DNA from: Aridibacter sp965216195
Lineage (GTDB): Bacteria; Acidobacteriota; Blastocatellia; Pyrinomonadales; Pyrinomonadaceae
Assembly (NCBI GenBank): GCA_965216195.1
Contig: OZ244151.1
Coordinates: forward strand, 1,240,001 to 1,304,000
Length of the DNA: 64,000 bases
Reading direction: 5' to 3'
The translations under genes were made by a program, and so were the position numbers. Positions within the stretch are counted from its first letter, which is position 1, and the number at the start of each line of letters is the position of its first letter. The notes below the pieces were generated by a model. It was not told the DNA's origin and ran no database searches. It saw only the letters and a program-made list of their open reading frames with translations. Below, piece by piece: positions 8,528 through 18,203 of this stretch.

Positions 8528-9576
8528 TCTATTGCCTCTAACAAAGAATCGGTAACTTTCCGTATCGTAAATTTTTGTTCCAAAAGCTCGTAGCCAGCCC
8601 GGCCCAAACTTTGGCGTAACTCCCTATCTTTCAACAGTTTAATAAGATATCGCGAAAGCGCCTTGGTATCTTTGTGGGGAGCAAGGAAGCCGGTCTCGCC
8701 ATGTTTGATAATCTCTTCGGCGGATGTTTTTTCAAAACCAACACATGGCATTTGGTGACGCATTCCTTCAAGAAGCGCAAATCCAAAACCTTCCCAGATT
8801 GAAGGCAAAAGTAAAACACTTCCTTGAGAGAGGATATTGCCGGTTTCCCTCACAAATCCGGCGAGTTTAACCTTCTCCGCCAAATTTCTTTGGTGTATTT
8901 TCGACTCAATTTTCGATCTGGCATCGCCTTCACCTGCGATCGTCAGGGTTGCTTCGGGAACCTCTTTTACGACCCTTTGCAACGCATCTATGGCCAAATC
9001 TAAGCCCTTTTCGGGAGCTAAGCGTGATAGGATGACTATGTTAGCGGAATTGACGTCGCATTCATCCGGGATCTCGTTCAGAGTAATTCCGTTTGATATA
9101 ACTTCAATCGGAACGCCAGACTCCTCGGAAATTTCCCGGATTGAGCGCTTTGTAACCTCCGAATTCGCAATGATTTTCGCGACATAATTGCTGAAAAGCC
9201 TTCTATTTAATGGGTTTGTTCCAATTGGCTGCGGAATACCCCTTCGATAGATGATCTTTTTTACACCGTTTTTTGACGCTTCAGCGGCAACCGTTTTTAG
9301 CTCGATCGAACCGTTTAAAATGACCGTATCCGTATCGTTTTCCGCAAGTTGTTTGCCAATTTTTCTCATCAAAAGCGGGTTTAAGAAGGTTTTCTTGCTC
9401 ACTTTTATCGCTTCGTGAGGAACTGCCTCCTCGATACAACGTTTATGGAGCACACTCCCGGCATTTACCAACAGGCGAGCTTCTAAACCGCGATTTAGAA
9501 GTTCACGCGTTGTTAAATAGTGCCAGTTTTCGCCTCCACCCCAGGTTTTGGAAAAATTTACACAAACAATCGACAT
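8515..9576 (-). CDS. Glycosyltransferase family 4-like
   Basis: GT-B fold glycosyltransferase, 353 aa. Seen: an N-terminal Gly-rich loop (KTWGGGENWHYL), the linker motif VILSRLAPEKGLDLAIDA, and the donor-binding C-terminal part with LPSIWEGFGFALLEGMRHQMPCVG, whose E(x7)E pair is typical of GT4. It starts 9 nt after the stop of the ABC exporter, so the two are probably co-transcribed and may both serve lipid or surface-glycan assembly. Donor and acceptor cannot be told from sequence. Confidence 0.85.
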   Translation of the reverse strand: MSIVCVNFSKTWGGGENWHYLTTRELLNRGLEARLLVNAGSVLHKRCIEEAVPHEAIKVSKKTFLNPLLMRKIGKQLAENDTDTVILNGSIELKTVAAEASKNGVKKIIYRRGIPQPIGTNPLNRRLFSNYVAKIIANSEVTKRSIREISEESGVPIEVISNGITLNEIPDECDVNSANIVILSRLAPEKGLDLAIDALQRVVKEVPEATLTIAGEGDARSKIESKIHQRNLAEKVKLAGFVRETGNILSQGSVLLLPSIWEGFGFALLEGMRHQMPCVGFEKTSAEEIIKHGETGFLAPHKDTKALSRYLIKLLKDRELRQSLGRAGYELLEQKFTIRKVTDSLLEAIDYTE

Positions 9577-9585
9577 TCTTAAGAT

Positions 9586-11376
9586 TTAAGTGGTTTCTAA
9601 AGCTTCGAACTGTAAAATATAGAGCTGTTTATATTTACCGTTTCTTGCGATCAGTTCTTCATGGGTTCCGGATTCGATAACTCGTCCCTTGTCCATCACG
9701 ACAATCTTATCTGCTTTTCTAACTGTTGAAAGTCTATGTGCTATCACAATCGACGTGTGGTCTTTCATCAAATTTGTGAGTGCTTTTTGAACTAGTTTTT
9801 CACTTTCAGAATCAAGCGCCGAAGTGGCTTCGTCGAGTATTATTACCGGCGCGTCCATCAAAACCGCCCTTGCGATAGCAATTCGCTGCCTTTGTCCACC
9901 CGATAGATTAGTTCCGCGCTCGCCAACCAAAGTTTCATATTTTTCGGGGAAACTTTCGATAAACTCGTCCGCATACGCTATCCGAGCAGCGTTTCGAATT
10001 TGTTCGTCGGTTGCTCTAGGATTTCCATAAGAAACGTTGTAGCGGATAGACTCGTTAAACAGTACCGTCTCCTGGGTTACGAGAGCGATCTGTTTTTTCA
10101 GGGAAGCGATTTGCACGTCCCGAAGATCAGTTTCATCCCATAGAATCTTGCCGTTTTGCGGATCATACAAGCGCTGTATCAGTTTGATTAGACTCGATTT
10201 ACCGCCGCCGCTTTCACCGACGAGTGCGACCATTTGACCCTTCCTGATCTCAAGCGAAATATCCCTAAGCACTCGGGATTTTTCATCGTCATAAGCGAAG
10301 GAAACACTCTCAAGGGTAATTGATTTGCTTAGTCCATTTAACTCAATCGCGTCGGCTTTCTCCGGTAACTTGTTTTTCTGATCGAGAACTTCCCATACGT
10401 CTTTCGCGGCGGCGAATGCCTTTGAGATTTCGTTGTGCTGGCGCGAAATCTTCCGCATCGGATCATAACTCCCAATAAGAAAATACAAGTATGTGAAAAA
10501 CTGCTCAGCGACCATATTTCCAACCTGAATTTCCCGCAGACCAAAATACAATAGAATCACAATCGCAAATATACCGATGGTTTCAATTATTCCGGGAGAC
10601 ATCGCGGCTATTTTCCCAGAACGCAGGTTAGCGGAGGCGATTAACTCGGTGACTTTGGAGAACCTCGATTTTTCGCGGTTCTCAGCCGTGTAAGCCTTTA
10701 CAATTGTTTGATTTGAAAGGGTTTCCTGCGCCGCATCAGTCAATTCCTTGTTGCCATCGATTGAAACTGTTGCGAGATTCCGAAGCGCTCGACTAAATTT
10801 GGACGTTAGAAAGGCTATAATCGGTCCGATAATCAAGAATCCGAGGGTCAGGCGCCAGTTAAACCAAAAAGCTGCTCCCATTAAACCAACAAGCATAAAA
10901 CTCTCGCGCAAGACGTCGCGCAGATTTGCTGAAACAGCCTGTTCGATTGCGGCGCAGCTAACAACTAGTCGCGAAACGAGAAAATTCGTGCGGTGTTTTT
11001 CGAAGAAACTCGCAGATTGCGAGAGCAAATGACCGTAAAGCTCGTTGCGTAGGTCGTAAATCACGGATTGCCCAATTTTGGCCATCAAATAAGCTGAAAT
11101 ATAGGAAAATATGCCTTTGCATATCGTAAAAGTCAGCAAAAGTGCGGAAATTGCAAACCAGGCTTGAGTCCATGGCTTTTTGGGAATCCATTCATGCAGC
11201 GAAAACAGCGTCCAGGCTTTTTTGCCTGTTTCGGGGGTGAATTGTTCAAACATCGGCACGAGCAATGCGCCAGTGGCAACCTGAAAAAGGGCCATTAGAA
11301 CCATTGCTCCGATTGCCACGATAAAGATCGGAAGGTGTGGCTTTAGGTATTTTAAGAGACGTCGGAAATCACTCAT
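9586..11376 (-). CDS. MsbA-like ABC exporter (fused membrane and ATPase domains)
   Basis: Type IV ABC half-transporter, 596 aa, presumed homodimer in the inner membrane. Six membrane segments occupy about residues 1-320. The ATPase domain has Walker A GESGGGKSS near 386-394, signature LSGGQRQR near 485-492, Walker B VIILDEATSALD near 507-518 and an H-loop in IVIAHRLST. All catalytic residues are intact. MsbA-type proteins flip lipid A or other glycolipids; the adjoining glycosyltransferase fits a glycolipid or surface-polymer role, but the substrate is inference. Confidence 0.88.
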   Translation of the reverse strand: MSDFRRLLKYLKPHLPIFIVAIGAMVLMALFQVATGALLVPMFEQFTPETGKKAWTLFSLHEWIPKKPWTQAWFAISALLLTFTICKGIFSYISAYLMAKIGQSVIYDLRNELYGHLLSQSASFFEKHRTNFLVSRLVVSCAAIEQAVSANLRDVLRESFMLVGLMGAAFWFNWRLTLGFLIIGPIIAFLTSKFSRALRNLATVSIDGNKELTDAAQETLSNQTIVKAYTAENREKSRFSKVTELIASANLRSGKIAAMSPGIIETIGIFAIVILLYFGLREIQVGNMVAEQFFTYLYFLIGSYDPMRKISRQHNEISKAFAAAKDVWEVLDQKNKLPEKADAIELNGLSKSITLESVSFAYDDEKSRVLRDISLEIRKGQMVALVGESGGGKSSLIKLIQRLYDPQNGKILWDETDLRDVQIASLKKQIALVTQETVLFNESIRYNVSYGNPRATDEQIRNAARIAYADEFIESFPEKYETLVGERGTNLSGGQRQRIAIARAVLMDAPVIILDEATSALDSESEKLVQKALTNLMKDHTSIVIAHRLSTVRKADKIVVMDKGRVIESGTHEELIARNGKYKQLYILQFEALETT

Positions 11377-11415
11377 TGCTAAAGGCTTGAGTGTAGTTAT
11401 TGCAATTGTTTAGGT

Positions 11416-11448
11416 CAAACAAAACGAGCCGCTATTCTTGCGACTCGT
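11416..11448 (-). terminator. Terminator after the PEP-CTERM pair
   Basis: On the minus strand ACGAGTCGC and GCGGCTCGT make a 9-bp stem (one G-T pair) with a 7-base loop, followed by TTTTGTTTG. It lies 20 nt past the stop of the first PEP-CTERM gene. Confidence 0.72.
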
Positions 11449-11468
11449 CGTTTAAGATTCGGATTTTT

Positions 11469-12182
11469 CTATTGTGTTGCTCTCTTTCGTCTCCGTGCAC
11501 TATATCCCGCAATTCCAGCTAAACCTGTTCCCAATAAGAACAGCGTTGCTGGTTCGGGGACTGGTTCCGGTGTGGGTGAAGCGAAAACGAATGTATATTC
11601 CGAGAGTCGGTAGCCGTCATAGTCGATCTGACCGTTGTTAAAACGCCCAAAGCGAAACGTCAATGTGGCAATACCGCTGCCCTCGATCAAGGTGCTAAAT
11701 ACATGAAGGTGGTCAGGATAGGAAAGGAGATTTATTTGTCCTGTCATCGTAAAAGGGACGTCGATCTTAACTTCCGCGCCTGCCCCTCTATTTGGGGCTC
11801 TCACTGAATCCTGACCAAATACAATATTCATTAGTCCGTTCGGGCGAGAAAGGTTCACTGACGTTCCGGGAGCTGTGTTTAAGCTGGGAACTCCAAGTCC
11901 CATTGAAAACACCCCGTCCGTAAGATCGATTAGAGTTCCTGGAGGACAACCGTTTGAGCATCCCAGCGGAAGATCTTGACGGGTTTCTGTGTCACTCGCC
12001 CGCCAGTTGATATCAAGGTTGTCGCCCTGGAGTCTTGCGTTGTCTCCTAAGTAGTTTCCCGCGAAACTTACATAAACTGCTCGAAAGCTTCCGCTTGTTA
12101 TCTGAATAGGCGCTGCGGAAACTGCAGTCCCCGAAATCAATAAAAGCGATACGGATACCAAAATCTTCATTACGAACTTCAT
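11469..12182 (-). CDS. PEP-CTERM sorting-domain protein A
   Basis: Exported surface protein, 237 aa. Residues 1-23 form a signal peptide ending in AVSAA. The body is beta-rich with two Cys (CSNGC) and no recognised enzyme fold. The C-terminus is a textbook PEP-CTERM tail: PEPVPEPATLFLLG, a short hydrophobic helix, then RRRKR. Such tails are recognised and processed by exosortase (EpsH family), which is not in this window. A moderate AAGGAT site precedes the start. It lies 17 nt downstream of a paralogue with a nearly identical tail. Likely a secreted or exopolysaccharide-associated protein of unknown role. Confidence 0.85.
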   Translation of the reverse strand: MKFVMKILVSVSLLLISGTAVSAAPIQITSGSFRAVYVSFAGNYLGDNARLQGDNLDINWRASDTETRQDLPLGCSNGCPPGTLIDLTDGVFSMGLGVPSLNTAPGTSVNLSRPNGLMNIVFGQDSVRAPNRGAGAEVKIDVPFTMTGQINLLSYPDHLHVFSTLIEGSGIATLTFRFGRFNNGQIDYDGYRLSEYTFVFASPTPEPVPEPATLFLLGTGLAGIAGYSARRRKRATQ

Positions 12183-12199
12183 AATTTTTTATCCTTAAT

Positions 12200-12940
12200 T
12201 TACTTGTTTGTTTTACGACGCCTTACACGATATCCCGCAATTCCAGCTAAACCTGTTCCGAGTAGGAATAGCGTAGCGGGTTCGGGAACCGGTTCTGGTG
12301 TCGGTGATGTGAAGTCATATCGTATTCTTCCTAAAAATCTTGTTCCGGGCGCCGTATTGAATGACCCATCGTATGGTACATAGGTGATGTCCGCGTTCCC
12401 GCTGCCGTACAGGGAGACAGTCAGGTCCGGTGCCGTTGTGCTCAGCGGTCTAAGTAACAGGCTTCCGGTCATCTCAAACGGAACGAGATACTTATCAAGG
12501 GCGGCGGAGCCAAGATCGCCGTTGTACTGAGGCAGTGACAGTGTTTCTCCCGTAAATGTGAAAATACCTTGAAGTATTTTGTATTCCGCACCAAGGTATG
12601 TAAACGTTCCGCTTCCGGCGCCTGCAGTCTTAATTGTTCCGGTAGTAATCGTTGAGTTTGGACTAAATGTATCCCCTTCCAAGCAATTAAAAGAGCAAGC
12701 TTCAACCGCCCCGAGCGGACGTTCGCCACCATTTCCACCGGCCACTGTAAAATCGTCACCAGCAAAAAGGATCCGCAGGGAAAGGGGGACCCATGAAGTC
12801 GCGGTGGAGTTGGTTCTGTCGGTGGACTGTGGATAAATCGACCCGGAGGTTATGCGTAATGGATCGGCTTTCAACTCAGAGAAATTAGCAATGAAAAGAC
12901 AAAGGATGATAGCTGAAAGAAGTTTTACCAAGGTGAACAT
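12200..12940 (-). CDS. PEP-CTERM sorting-domain protein B
   Basis: Paralogue of the downstream gene; 246 aa from the ATG at 12940, which has GGAGAG 7 nt ahead. The open frame could begin at 12967, but those codons hold the ribosome binding site. It has a signal peptide (about 1-25), a beta-rich body and a PEPVPEPATLFLLG tail with a hydrophobic helix and an RRRK end. The bodies of the two proteins share the ITSGS start and similar length but are otherwise diverged, while the tails match almost base for base. Function unknown. Confidence 0.83.
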   Translation of the reverse strand: MFTLVKLLSAIILCLFIANFSELKADPLRITSGSIYPQSTDRTNSTATSWVPLSLRILFAGDDFTVAGGNGGERPLGAVEACSFNCLEGDTFSPNSTITTGTIKTAGAGSGTFTYLGAEYKILQGIFTFTGETLSLPQYNGDLGSAALDKYLVPFEMTGSLLLRPLSTTAPDLTVSLYGSGNADITYVPYDGSFNTAPGTRFLGRIRYDFTSPTPEPVPEPATLFLLGTGLAGIAGYRVRRRKTNK

Positions 12941-13203
12941 GTTAATTCTCTCCATAATAAAGAACAAAAATTTGTGCTAATGGACACGAATCCCACGACC
13001 AAGATTAGGAAATGATCGAAAGCCTTGCACCCGTATCAATTTTCGGTTTCCCAGAATAGAGATATCCGTTGTGCGGTATATATTGCTAATTATCCCGATT
13101 TTCCAGAAAAAGTAGAAAAAAAAATTCAAATACAATAGAATTGCAACATAAAGCTTCCCGCAAGCATCTTTTTTACTACCAGCCTTTTTCTCGGAGAAGA
13201 CCT

Positions 13204-14733
13204 ATGACAAATAATAAAGCACTTAAAATAACTACAATTCTATCTATTTTACTCCTTTTTGTTTTCAATTCCTTTGCGCAGGTAGATGTGCCTCGTAAGA
13301 CGACTGCGATCACCTATCCGCTCGATCAGGATGTTCGCGTAATGTTTCGCGGTACGACGCGTTTTCCGGCGATGTCGGGTAAGGCACGTATCAAACGGAC
13401 TAAGAAGAATGGAACTGAAATAAAACTTAACGTTGAGAAAATGCCTCGACCGTTCGAACTTGGAGCGGGTTATGCAACCTATGTGCTCTGGGCTATTTCT
13501 CCGAACGGACAAATTGATAATCTTGGCGAGATTAAGCGCCGCGGTTTTTGGGAGTTTAGCTCGAAGATTTCCGTAACTACTCCGCTTCAGACGTTTGCTT
13601 TGATAATTACAGCGGAGCCGCATTTTCTTGTTTCTCGTCCAAGCCAGGAGATAATGCTTGAAAACCTAAGGCCTTATTCAAACAGCGGCAGGACACCAGC
13701 GACGACGAGTTCGGTTCAGTATTTTGGAAATTCAAGCGACTATTTCCGCGACGCGCGAACTCCTCAAATCGCGGAGGTGAATTATCGCCGAACGCCTACC
13801 TCAGTTCTACAAGCACAGCAGGCGATTGCACTCGCGAAATATGCTGGTGCAGAGCGTGACGCTCCGAAAGAACTGCAGCAAGCCGAGGTTTACCTAAAAA
13901 ATGCAGAAAACGGTTGGAAAGCCGGTCGGGGCGAAGAATATGTTGATATTGCCGCACGTAAAGCGATAAGCACGGCCGTAAGGGCAGAGACTACGGCAAG
14001 TATTCGAAGAACCGCCCGTGATAAAAGGAATCAGAAATTGCGGCAGGATGCTGAATTGCGCGATGCGGAAGAAAAATATAGCGATGCTTTAAGACGAATC
14101 GATCAATTGAAAGCGACTTTGGCAGATGAAACACGTTCGCGTGAATTAACTGAGCGCGACAGTATGAACTATCTCAAGCAGATTAGAGAGCTCAAGGACG
14201 AAAACAAGAAGCTGCGAGAGGAATTGGGGGTTGCAAAGGTTAAGCTAGCCAAGATCGAAGCCAAGGAAAGGGCAATTGCAGAGGCGAAGAGGCGCGAGGA
14301 AAAGCAGCGAGAATTGGCTGCAGGCGAACCCGTACTTGTGCAGTCATTGAAGCAGTTTGGTTCGGTTTCGAAAACTGATCGAGGTATTGAAGTTATTCTG
14401 GCTGAAAATTATTGGTCAGGAATAAGGGTCAGTAGTTTTGCGGAGACTGCGGAGCCATGGCTCGTCGGGCTTGGAGAACTTTTGGCGAATTCGCCAAACT
14501 ATAATGTCGTCGTCGAATCGCACACGGATAATAGCGGAACGCCGGAGGAACTAAAGGTTTTAACCGACGAAAGAGCTCAAGCTGTGGTGGATAAAATGAT
14601 GTCTCTAGGGGTTCTACAACCTCGTCTTGAGGCAAAAGGTATGGGCGGAACGACTCCGCTCGTTCCAAACTCAACGAGGCGAAATAGGGCTAAGAACCGT
14701 AGAGTTCATGTAATTTTGGTGCCGAATATCTAG
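13204..14733 (+). CDS. OmpA-family protein with coiled coil
   Basis: Exported envelope protein, 509 aa. The ATG at 13204 is chosen because GGAGAAG stands just before it and it opens a signal peptide (about 1-25, ending NSFAQ); the frame is open upstream to a TTG at 13141. After a beta-rich N-terminal part comes a DUF4398-like helical stretch (ALAKYAGAERDAPKELQQAE), a long charged coiled coil (about 270-375) and an OmpA peptidoglycan-binding domain (about 390-509) with VVVESHTDNSGTPEELKVLTDERAQ and NRRVHVIL. This likely anchors the outer envelope to peptidoglycan. Confidence 0.87.
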   Translation: MTNNKALKITTILSILLLFVFNSFAQVDVPRKTTAITYPLDQDVRVMFRGTTRFPAMSGKARIKRTKKNGTEIKLNVEKMPRPFELGAGYATYVLWAISPNGQIDNLGEIKRRGFWEFSSKISVTTPLQTFALIITAEPHFLVSRPSQEIMLENLRPYSNSGRTPATTSSVQYFGNSSDYFRDARTPQIAEVNYRRTPTSVLQAQQAIALAKYAGAERDAPKELQQAEVYLKNAENGWKAGRGEEYVDIAARKAISTAVRAETTASIRRTARDKRNQKLRQDAELRDAEEKYSDALRRIDQLKATLADETRSRELTERDSMNYLKQIRELKDENKKLREELGVAKVKLAKIEAKERAIAEAKRREEKQRELAAGEPVLVQSLKQFGSVSKTDRGIEVILAENYWSGIRVSSFAETAEPWLVGLGELLANSPNYNVVVESHTDNSGTPEELKVLTDERAQAVVDKMMSLGVLQPRLEAKGMGGTTPLVPNSTRRNRAKNRRVHVILVPNI

Positions 14734-14756
14734 GTGTAATTTAGGTAAGTAGACAA

Positions 14757-14791
14757 GGGCTCCGGATTTGAAAGAATTCGGCGCCCTATTT
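14757..14791 (+). terminator. Possible terminator between convergent genes
   Basis: GGGCTCCG and CGGCGCCC (one mismatch) with inner ATT/AAT pairing, followed by TATTT. The T tract is weak. It overlaps the last codon of the convergent ABC-like gene. Confidence 0.4.
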
Positions 14792-15745
14792 CAGTATTCG
14801 GATTCGGTCAGGAGGGATTCCTAACATGCACTCGTCTCCCACGCTTAGCCCAACAACCCTTAAAACGAGGGCCATAAGTTTGAGTCCGTTGGCATCGAGT
14901 TTAATCAAAGTTGTCGATCCCAGGAAATCGACGCCGACAACTGTTGCTCTGATCAAATTGTCTTCGGGGAACGAGGCACCAAATGAAATTGAAACATTTT
15001 CCGGGCGAATTGCGAGTGTGACGGGCTGGTTAATCGCTCCAAGCTCAGCTTTCTCCAGTTTATCCAACGATATTCTCTGTTCGCCATCGATCGTAACAAA
15101 TTCCGGGTTTTCCTCTTTGCTTGAGGTTGTACGTTTTGCCGGAATCAGGTTGATAGACCCAAATAATTCAGCTGCGGCCAGGGTCTTAGGATTTGAATAA
15201 ACATCGCTGACTCCGCCAATTTGAATAATCTCGCCACCGTCGAGGACGGCCACGCGATCACAGAGCTGAAACACCTCGAGTGGATCATTGGTCGCGATCA
15301 GCGTACATAAACGTTTTGCTTTTGTCAGGCGCCTGATTTCTTTTGCAAAACGTTGGGTTTGATTCGGGTCGAGATTCTGAACAGGATTTTCGACAAGGAA
15401 AACGTTCTCGAGTTTTCCAAGAGATTCTTCAAGGAGTTTGATTTGAGCTATGGCTCTCGAAACAGTTTGGTCGGATCCAAACAATTGTCGCCAGCGCGAT
15501 GTCGCTTCATCCGCCAGTAAATAAAAACCTGCTTCGCGTCCGTTTGCGATTTCTTGATCATCAAGATAAATCGATCCAGAATTTGCTTTCTCGAGGCCCG
15601 AAACGATCCTTAAAATCAATGTTTTCGCGCTTTTGTCAGATCCCAGCAGTCCAAAGACCTCGCCCTTTGAAACAGAAAATGAAAGGTTGTTAAGAGCGAG
15701 TTTTCCGTCAATCTGCTTTGAGAGATTTTTAATTTCAAGTGTCAT
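14786..15745 (-). CDS. Degenerate ABC ATPase with TOBE-like domain
   Basis: Related to MalK/PotA-type import ATPases but probably not a working ATPase. 319 aa from the ATG at 15745; the open frame reaches a TTG at 15793. The Walker A position reads GSDKSAKT (35-42), keeping Lys41 and Thr42 but losing two glycines. Walker B is FLVENP, so Asp becomes Glu119 and the catalytic Glu becomes Asn120. The H-loop His is Asn153. No LSGGQ signature is present, and only about 73 residues separate Walker A from Walker B, against over 100 in normal family members. The D-loop (NLD) and a C-terminal TOBE-like region (about 240-319) remain. There is no permease nearby. It is an intact frame, so it may be a retained regulatory or binding protein. 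Confidence 0.75.
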   Translation of the reverse strand: MTLEIKNLSKQIDGKLALNNLSFSVSKGEVFGLLGSDKSAKTLILRIVSGLEKANSGSIYLDDQEIANGREAGFYLLADEATSRWRQLFGSDQTVSRAIAQIKLLEESLGKLENVFLVENPVQNLDPNQTQRFAKEIRRLTKAKRLCTLIATNDPLEVFQLCDRVAVLDGGEIIQIGGVSDVYSNPKTLAAAELFGSINLIPAKRTTSSKEENPEFVTIDGEQRISLDKLEKAELGAINQPVTLAIRPENVSISFGASFPEDNLIRATVVGVDFLGSTTLIKLDANGLKLMALVLRVVGLSVGDECMLGIPPDRIRILK

Positions 15746-15881
15746 TTGATTTAGGTAAAGCAAGTATAAACCATTTGTTGAATTAATTTGCAAGATTAAG
15801 CAACTTGTTTCGTTCTTTAAATCGTCATACTTGCGAAGGCACCGAAAACGCGCAAAAACTTACAATTTGGAGAATTTTAAG

Positions 15882-18170
15882 ATGATTTTAAAGAAAGCCG
15901 CATATTTATTTACATTTCTATTTTTGCTTTTGGTTTCGTCCGAAGCGGTGTTTTCACAGGGGATTATTGTTCCCAGGCCGTGTCCTCCCGTTAGGCGCTG
16001 TCCAAGACCCCGACCGATTCCGAGACCAGTGCCGTTGCCTCATGCTCTTCCGGTTAAATCGATCGAGATTGATACAAAGATTCAAAAGCAGGTTGCGACA
16101 ACGCGTATCGAACAGGTATTTCGAAACGATACTCCTTATACGCTCGAAGGAACCTATTTCTTCCCGATTCCGGACGATGCTTCGATCGAGCAGTTTGCGA
16201 TCTGGGAAAACGGCAAAAAACTCGTTGGTGAAGTTAGGTCGCGCGAAGAGGCCCGCAGAATATACAACAAAATAGTTCGTTCGATGAAAGATCCGGGCCT
16301 ACTTGAGTACGCCGGGAAAGATCTTTTTCAGGCATCGATTTTTCCAATCCCACCAAGATCAGATAAAAAATTAGAGCTCACTTATTCTCAGGTTCTTAAA
16401 GCTGAGTCGGGTACCGTTGCCTATCGGTATCCGCTAGGCACGGGCAGAAATTTGTGGTCGCGACGACCTATCCCCGTTCGTCGAAACGTGAGCTATAGTT
16501 CAAGACCGAGACCGAAACCCACGAAATTTGGAACGGTTTCCGGAAAGATTGAGATAGTCGGGCGAGAAGCGCTGAGAAACATCTATTCGCCGAGTCATAA
16601 GGTTGAAGTAAACCGGAAGGGCGAAAAAGGAGCGACGGTTTCATTTGAAACAAAAGGCGATCCGAGCGATTTCCAGCTTTTTTACGGATTATCAAACAAC
16701 GATTTCGGAATGTCTTTGATGACCTATCGGGAACCTGGAAAGGACGGTTACTTCCTAATGATGCTTTCTCCGAAAGATAAGATTACGGAAAGGGAACTCG
16801 TAAACAAAGACATTATTTTCGTGCTTGACACGTCGGGCTCGATGGCAGACAAAGGCAAGATTGAAAAAGCCCGCAAGGCTCTCCAGTTTGGAATTTCAGG
16901 TCTGCGAAGCGGCGATAGATTTAATGTGATCAACTTCGCCGGAGAGGAACACCTGATGGAAACCGGTTTAGTTGCCGCAAGTTCAGCCAATAAAAAGGAG
17001 GCTGAGAATTTTGTCAAGGACTTGAAGCCAAATGGCGGAACAAATATCAACGACGCGCTAAAAGCGGCTATGAAACAGTTTGATTCGAGCGATCGACCAA
17101 AAATGCTCGTATTCTTAACCGATGGTTTGCCGACGGTTGGCGAATCCAACGTTGACCGGATCATAAAGAATGTGAAGGAAATTGATGTAAAAGGCTTGCG
17201 ACTCTTTCCTTTTGGTGTGGGTTACGACGTGAATACGCGACTTCTCGATAAGCTTGCGGCAGAGAACTCCGGTGTGGCTGACTATGTCGAACCAAAGGAG
17301 GATTTGGAAATAAAAGTTTCAAACTTCTTTGCTAAAGTTAATTCTCCGGTTTTAACGGATCTCAAAATGGATTTTGCTACCCTTAGAACGGATCTACTAT
17401 ACCCGCGCAAACTTACGGACATTTTCAAGGGAACGCAGCTTGCGCTGATCGGGCGCTATAAAAATTCCCGAGACTTGAAAAACCTAACCTTTAAGTTAAC
17501 AGGAAAAGCTGGGAATAAGACGCGCTCGTTTAGCTACCGCAATCTGTCGTTTCCACTAAAGGCGCGTAAAAATGAATTTTTGCCGCGGCTTTGGGCGACG
17601 CGACGTGTAGGATGGCTGGTTGAACAAATACGCAGCAACGGCGAAAACAAAGAACTTCGTGATGAGATCGTCGATCTCGGGACACGCTACGGAATCGTTA
17701 CGCCTTACACATCCTACCTCGCAACTGATGGAAGCGAGAAACGCTTTGGCGAAGGAAGAGGCGTGGGTTCGGGTAGCGGTCGTGGCCGTACTTTTAGACG
17801 CGTACCGCCTAAAGCGAAACCGGCGGTATCAACCGGGAGCACAGCAGTTCGTGAAAGCAAGAAAGCGGCGGCCCAGCAGGCTGCGGTTGATGTAAGCGCT
17901 GGTGACGATGAAATGATCATACTATCTACGGACAAGGATGGCGTTCAAACCGTCAAGAAAGTGGGTATAAAAACATTTTATCTTCGCGGCGGGGTTTGGA
18001 TCGATTCTACGGTCGATTTTGTGTCGAATGCTAAGGAGATTAAGCTGAAATTTGCGAGCAACGAATACTTCGATTTGGTCACCAAAGAGAAGGATTTGGC
18101 GAAGTTTTTATCGGTCGGTAAAAAGGTCGTAGTTGTTTGGAAAGGCAAGGTTTACCGCATTATTGAATGA
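15882..18170 (+). CDS. Exported VIT and von Willebrand A domain protein
   Basis: 762 aa from the ATG at 15882 (GGAG about 10 nt before). Residues 1-26 are a signal peptide, followed by a Pro/Arg-rich stretch, a VIT domain (about 50-180) and a VWA domain starting near 310 with an intact MIDAS metal site (DTSGS, Asp316). The C-terminal part has a Gly/Arg-rich linker (GRGVGSGSGRG) and a small tail domain with repeated Val/Lys. The architecture matches inter-alpha-trypsin-inhibitor-like proteins that are common in Acidobacteriota and Planctomycetes. It probably mediates metal-dependent protein contacts outside the inner membrane; the partner is unknown. Confidence 0.88.
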   Translation: MILKKAAYLFTFLFLLLVSSEAVFSQGIIVPRPCPPVRRCPRPRPIPRPVPLPHALPVKSIEIDTKIQKQVATTRIEQVFRNDTPYTLEGTYFFPIPDDASIEQFAIWENGKKLVGEVRSREEARRIYNKIVRSMKDPGLLEYAGKDLFQASIFPIPPRSDKKLELTYSQVLKAESGTVAYRYPLGTGRNLWSRRPIPVRRNVSYSSRPRPKPTKFGTVSGKIEIVGREALRNIYSPSHKVEVNRKGEKGATVSFETKGDPSDFQLFYGLSNNDFGMSLMTYREPGKDGYFLMMLSPKDKITERELVNKDIIFVLDTSGSMADKGKIEKARKALQFGISGLRSGDRFNVINFAGEEHLMETGLVAASSANKKEAENFVKDLKPNGGTNINDALKAAMKQFDSSDRPKMLVFLTDGLPTVGESNVDRIIKNVKEIDVKGLRLFPFGVGYDVNTRLLDKLAAENSGVADYVEPKEDLEIKVSNFFAKVNSPVLTDLKMDFATLRTDLLYPRKLTDIFKGTQLALIGRYKNSRDLKNLTFKLTGKAGNKTRSFSYRNLSFPLKARKNEFLPRLWATRRVGWLVEQIRSNGENKELRDEIVDLGTRYGIVTPYTSYLATDGSEKRFGEGRGVGSGSGRGRTFRRVPPKAKPAVSTGSTAVRESKKAAAQQAAVDVSAGDDEMIILSTDKDGVQTVKKVGIKTFYLRGGVWIDSTVDFVSNAKEIKLKFASNEYFDLVTKEKDLAKFLSVGKKVVVVWKGKVYRIIE

Positions 18171-18203
18171 ACCTTGAATTTGAATTGAATGCTTATTAAA
18201 TGT

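Noticed and set aside
12941..13203. RNA gene or clear promoter between PEP-CTERM protein B and the OmpA gene
   Set aside because: A TACAAT at about 13129 lacks a convincing -35 partner, and no stem-loop or tRNA-like pattern was found.
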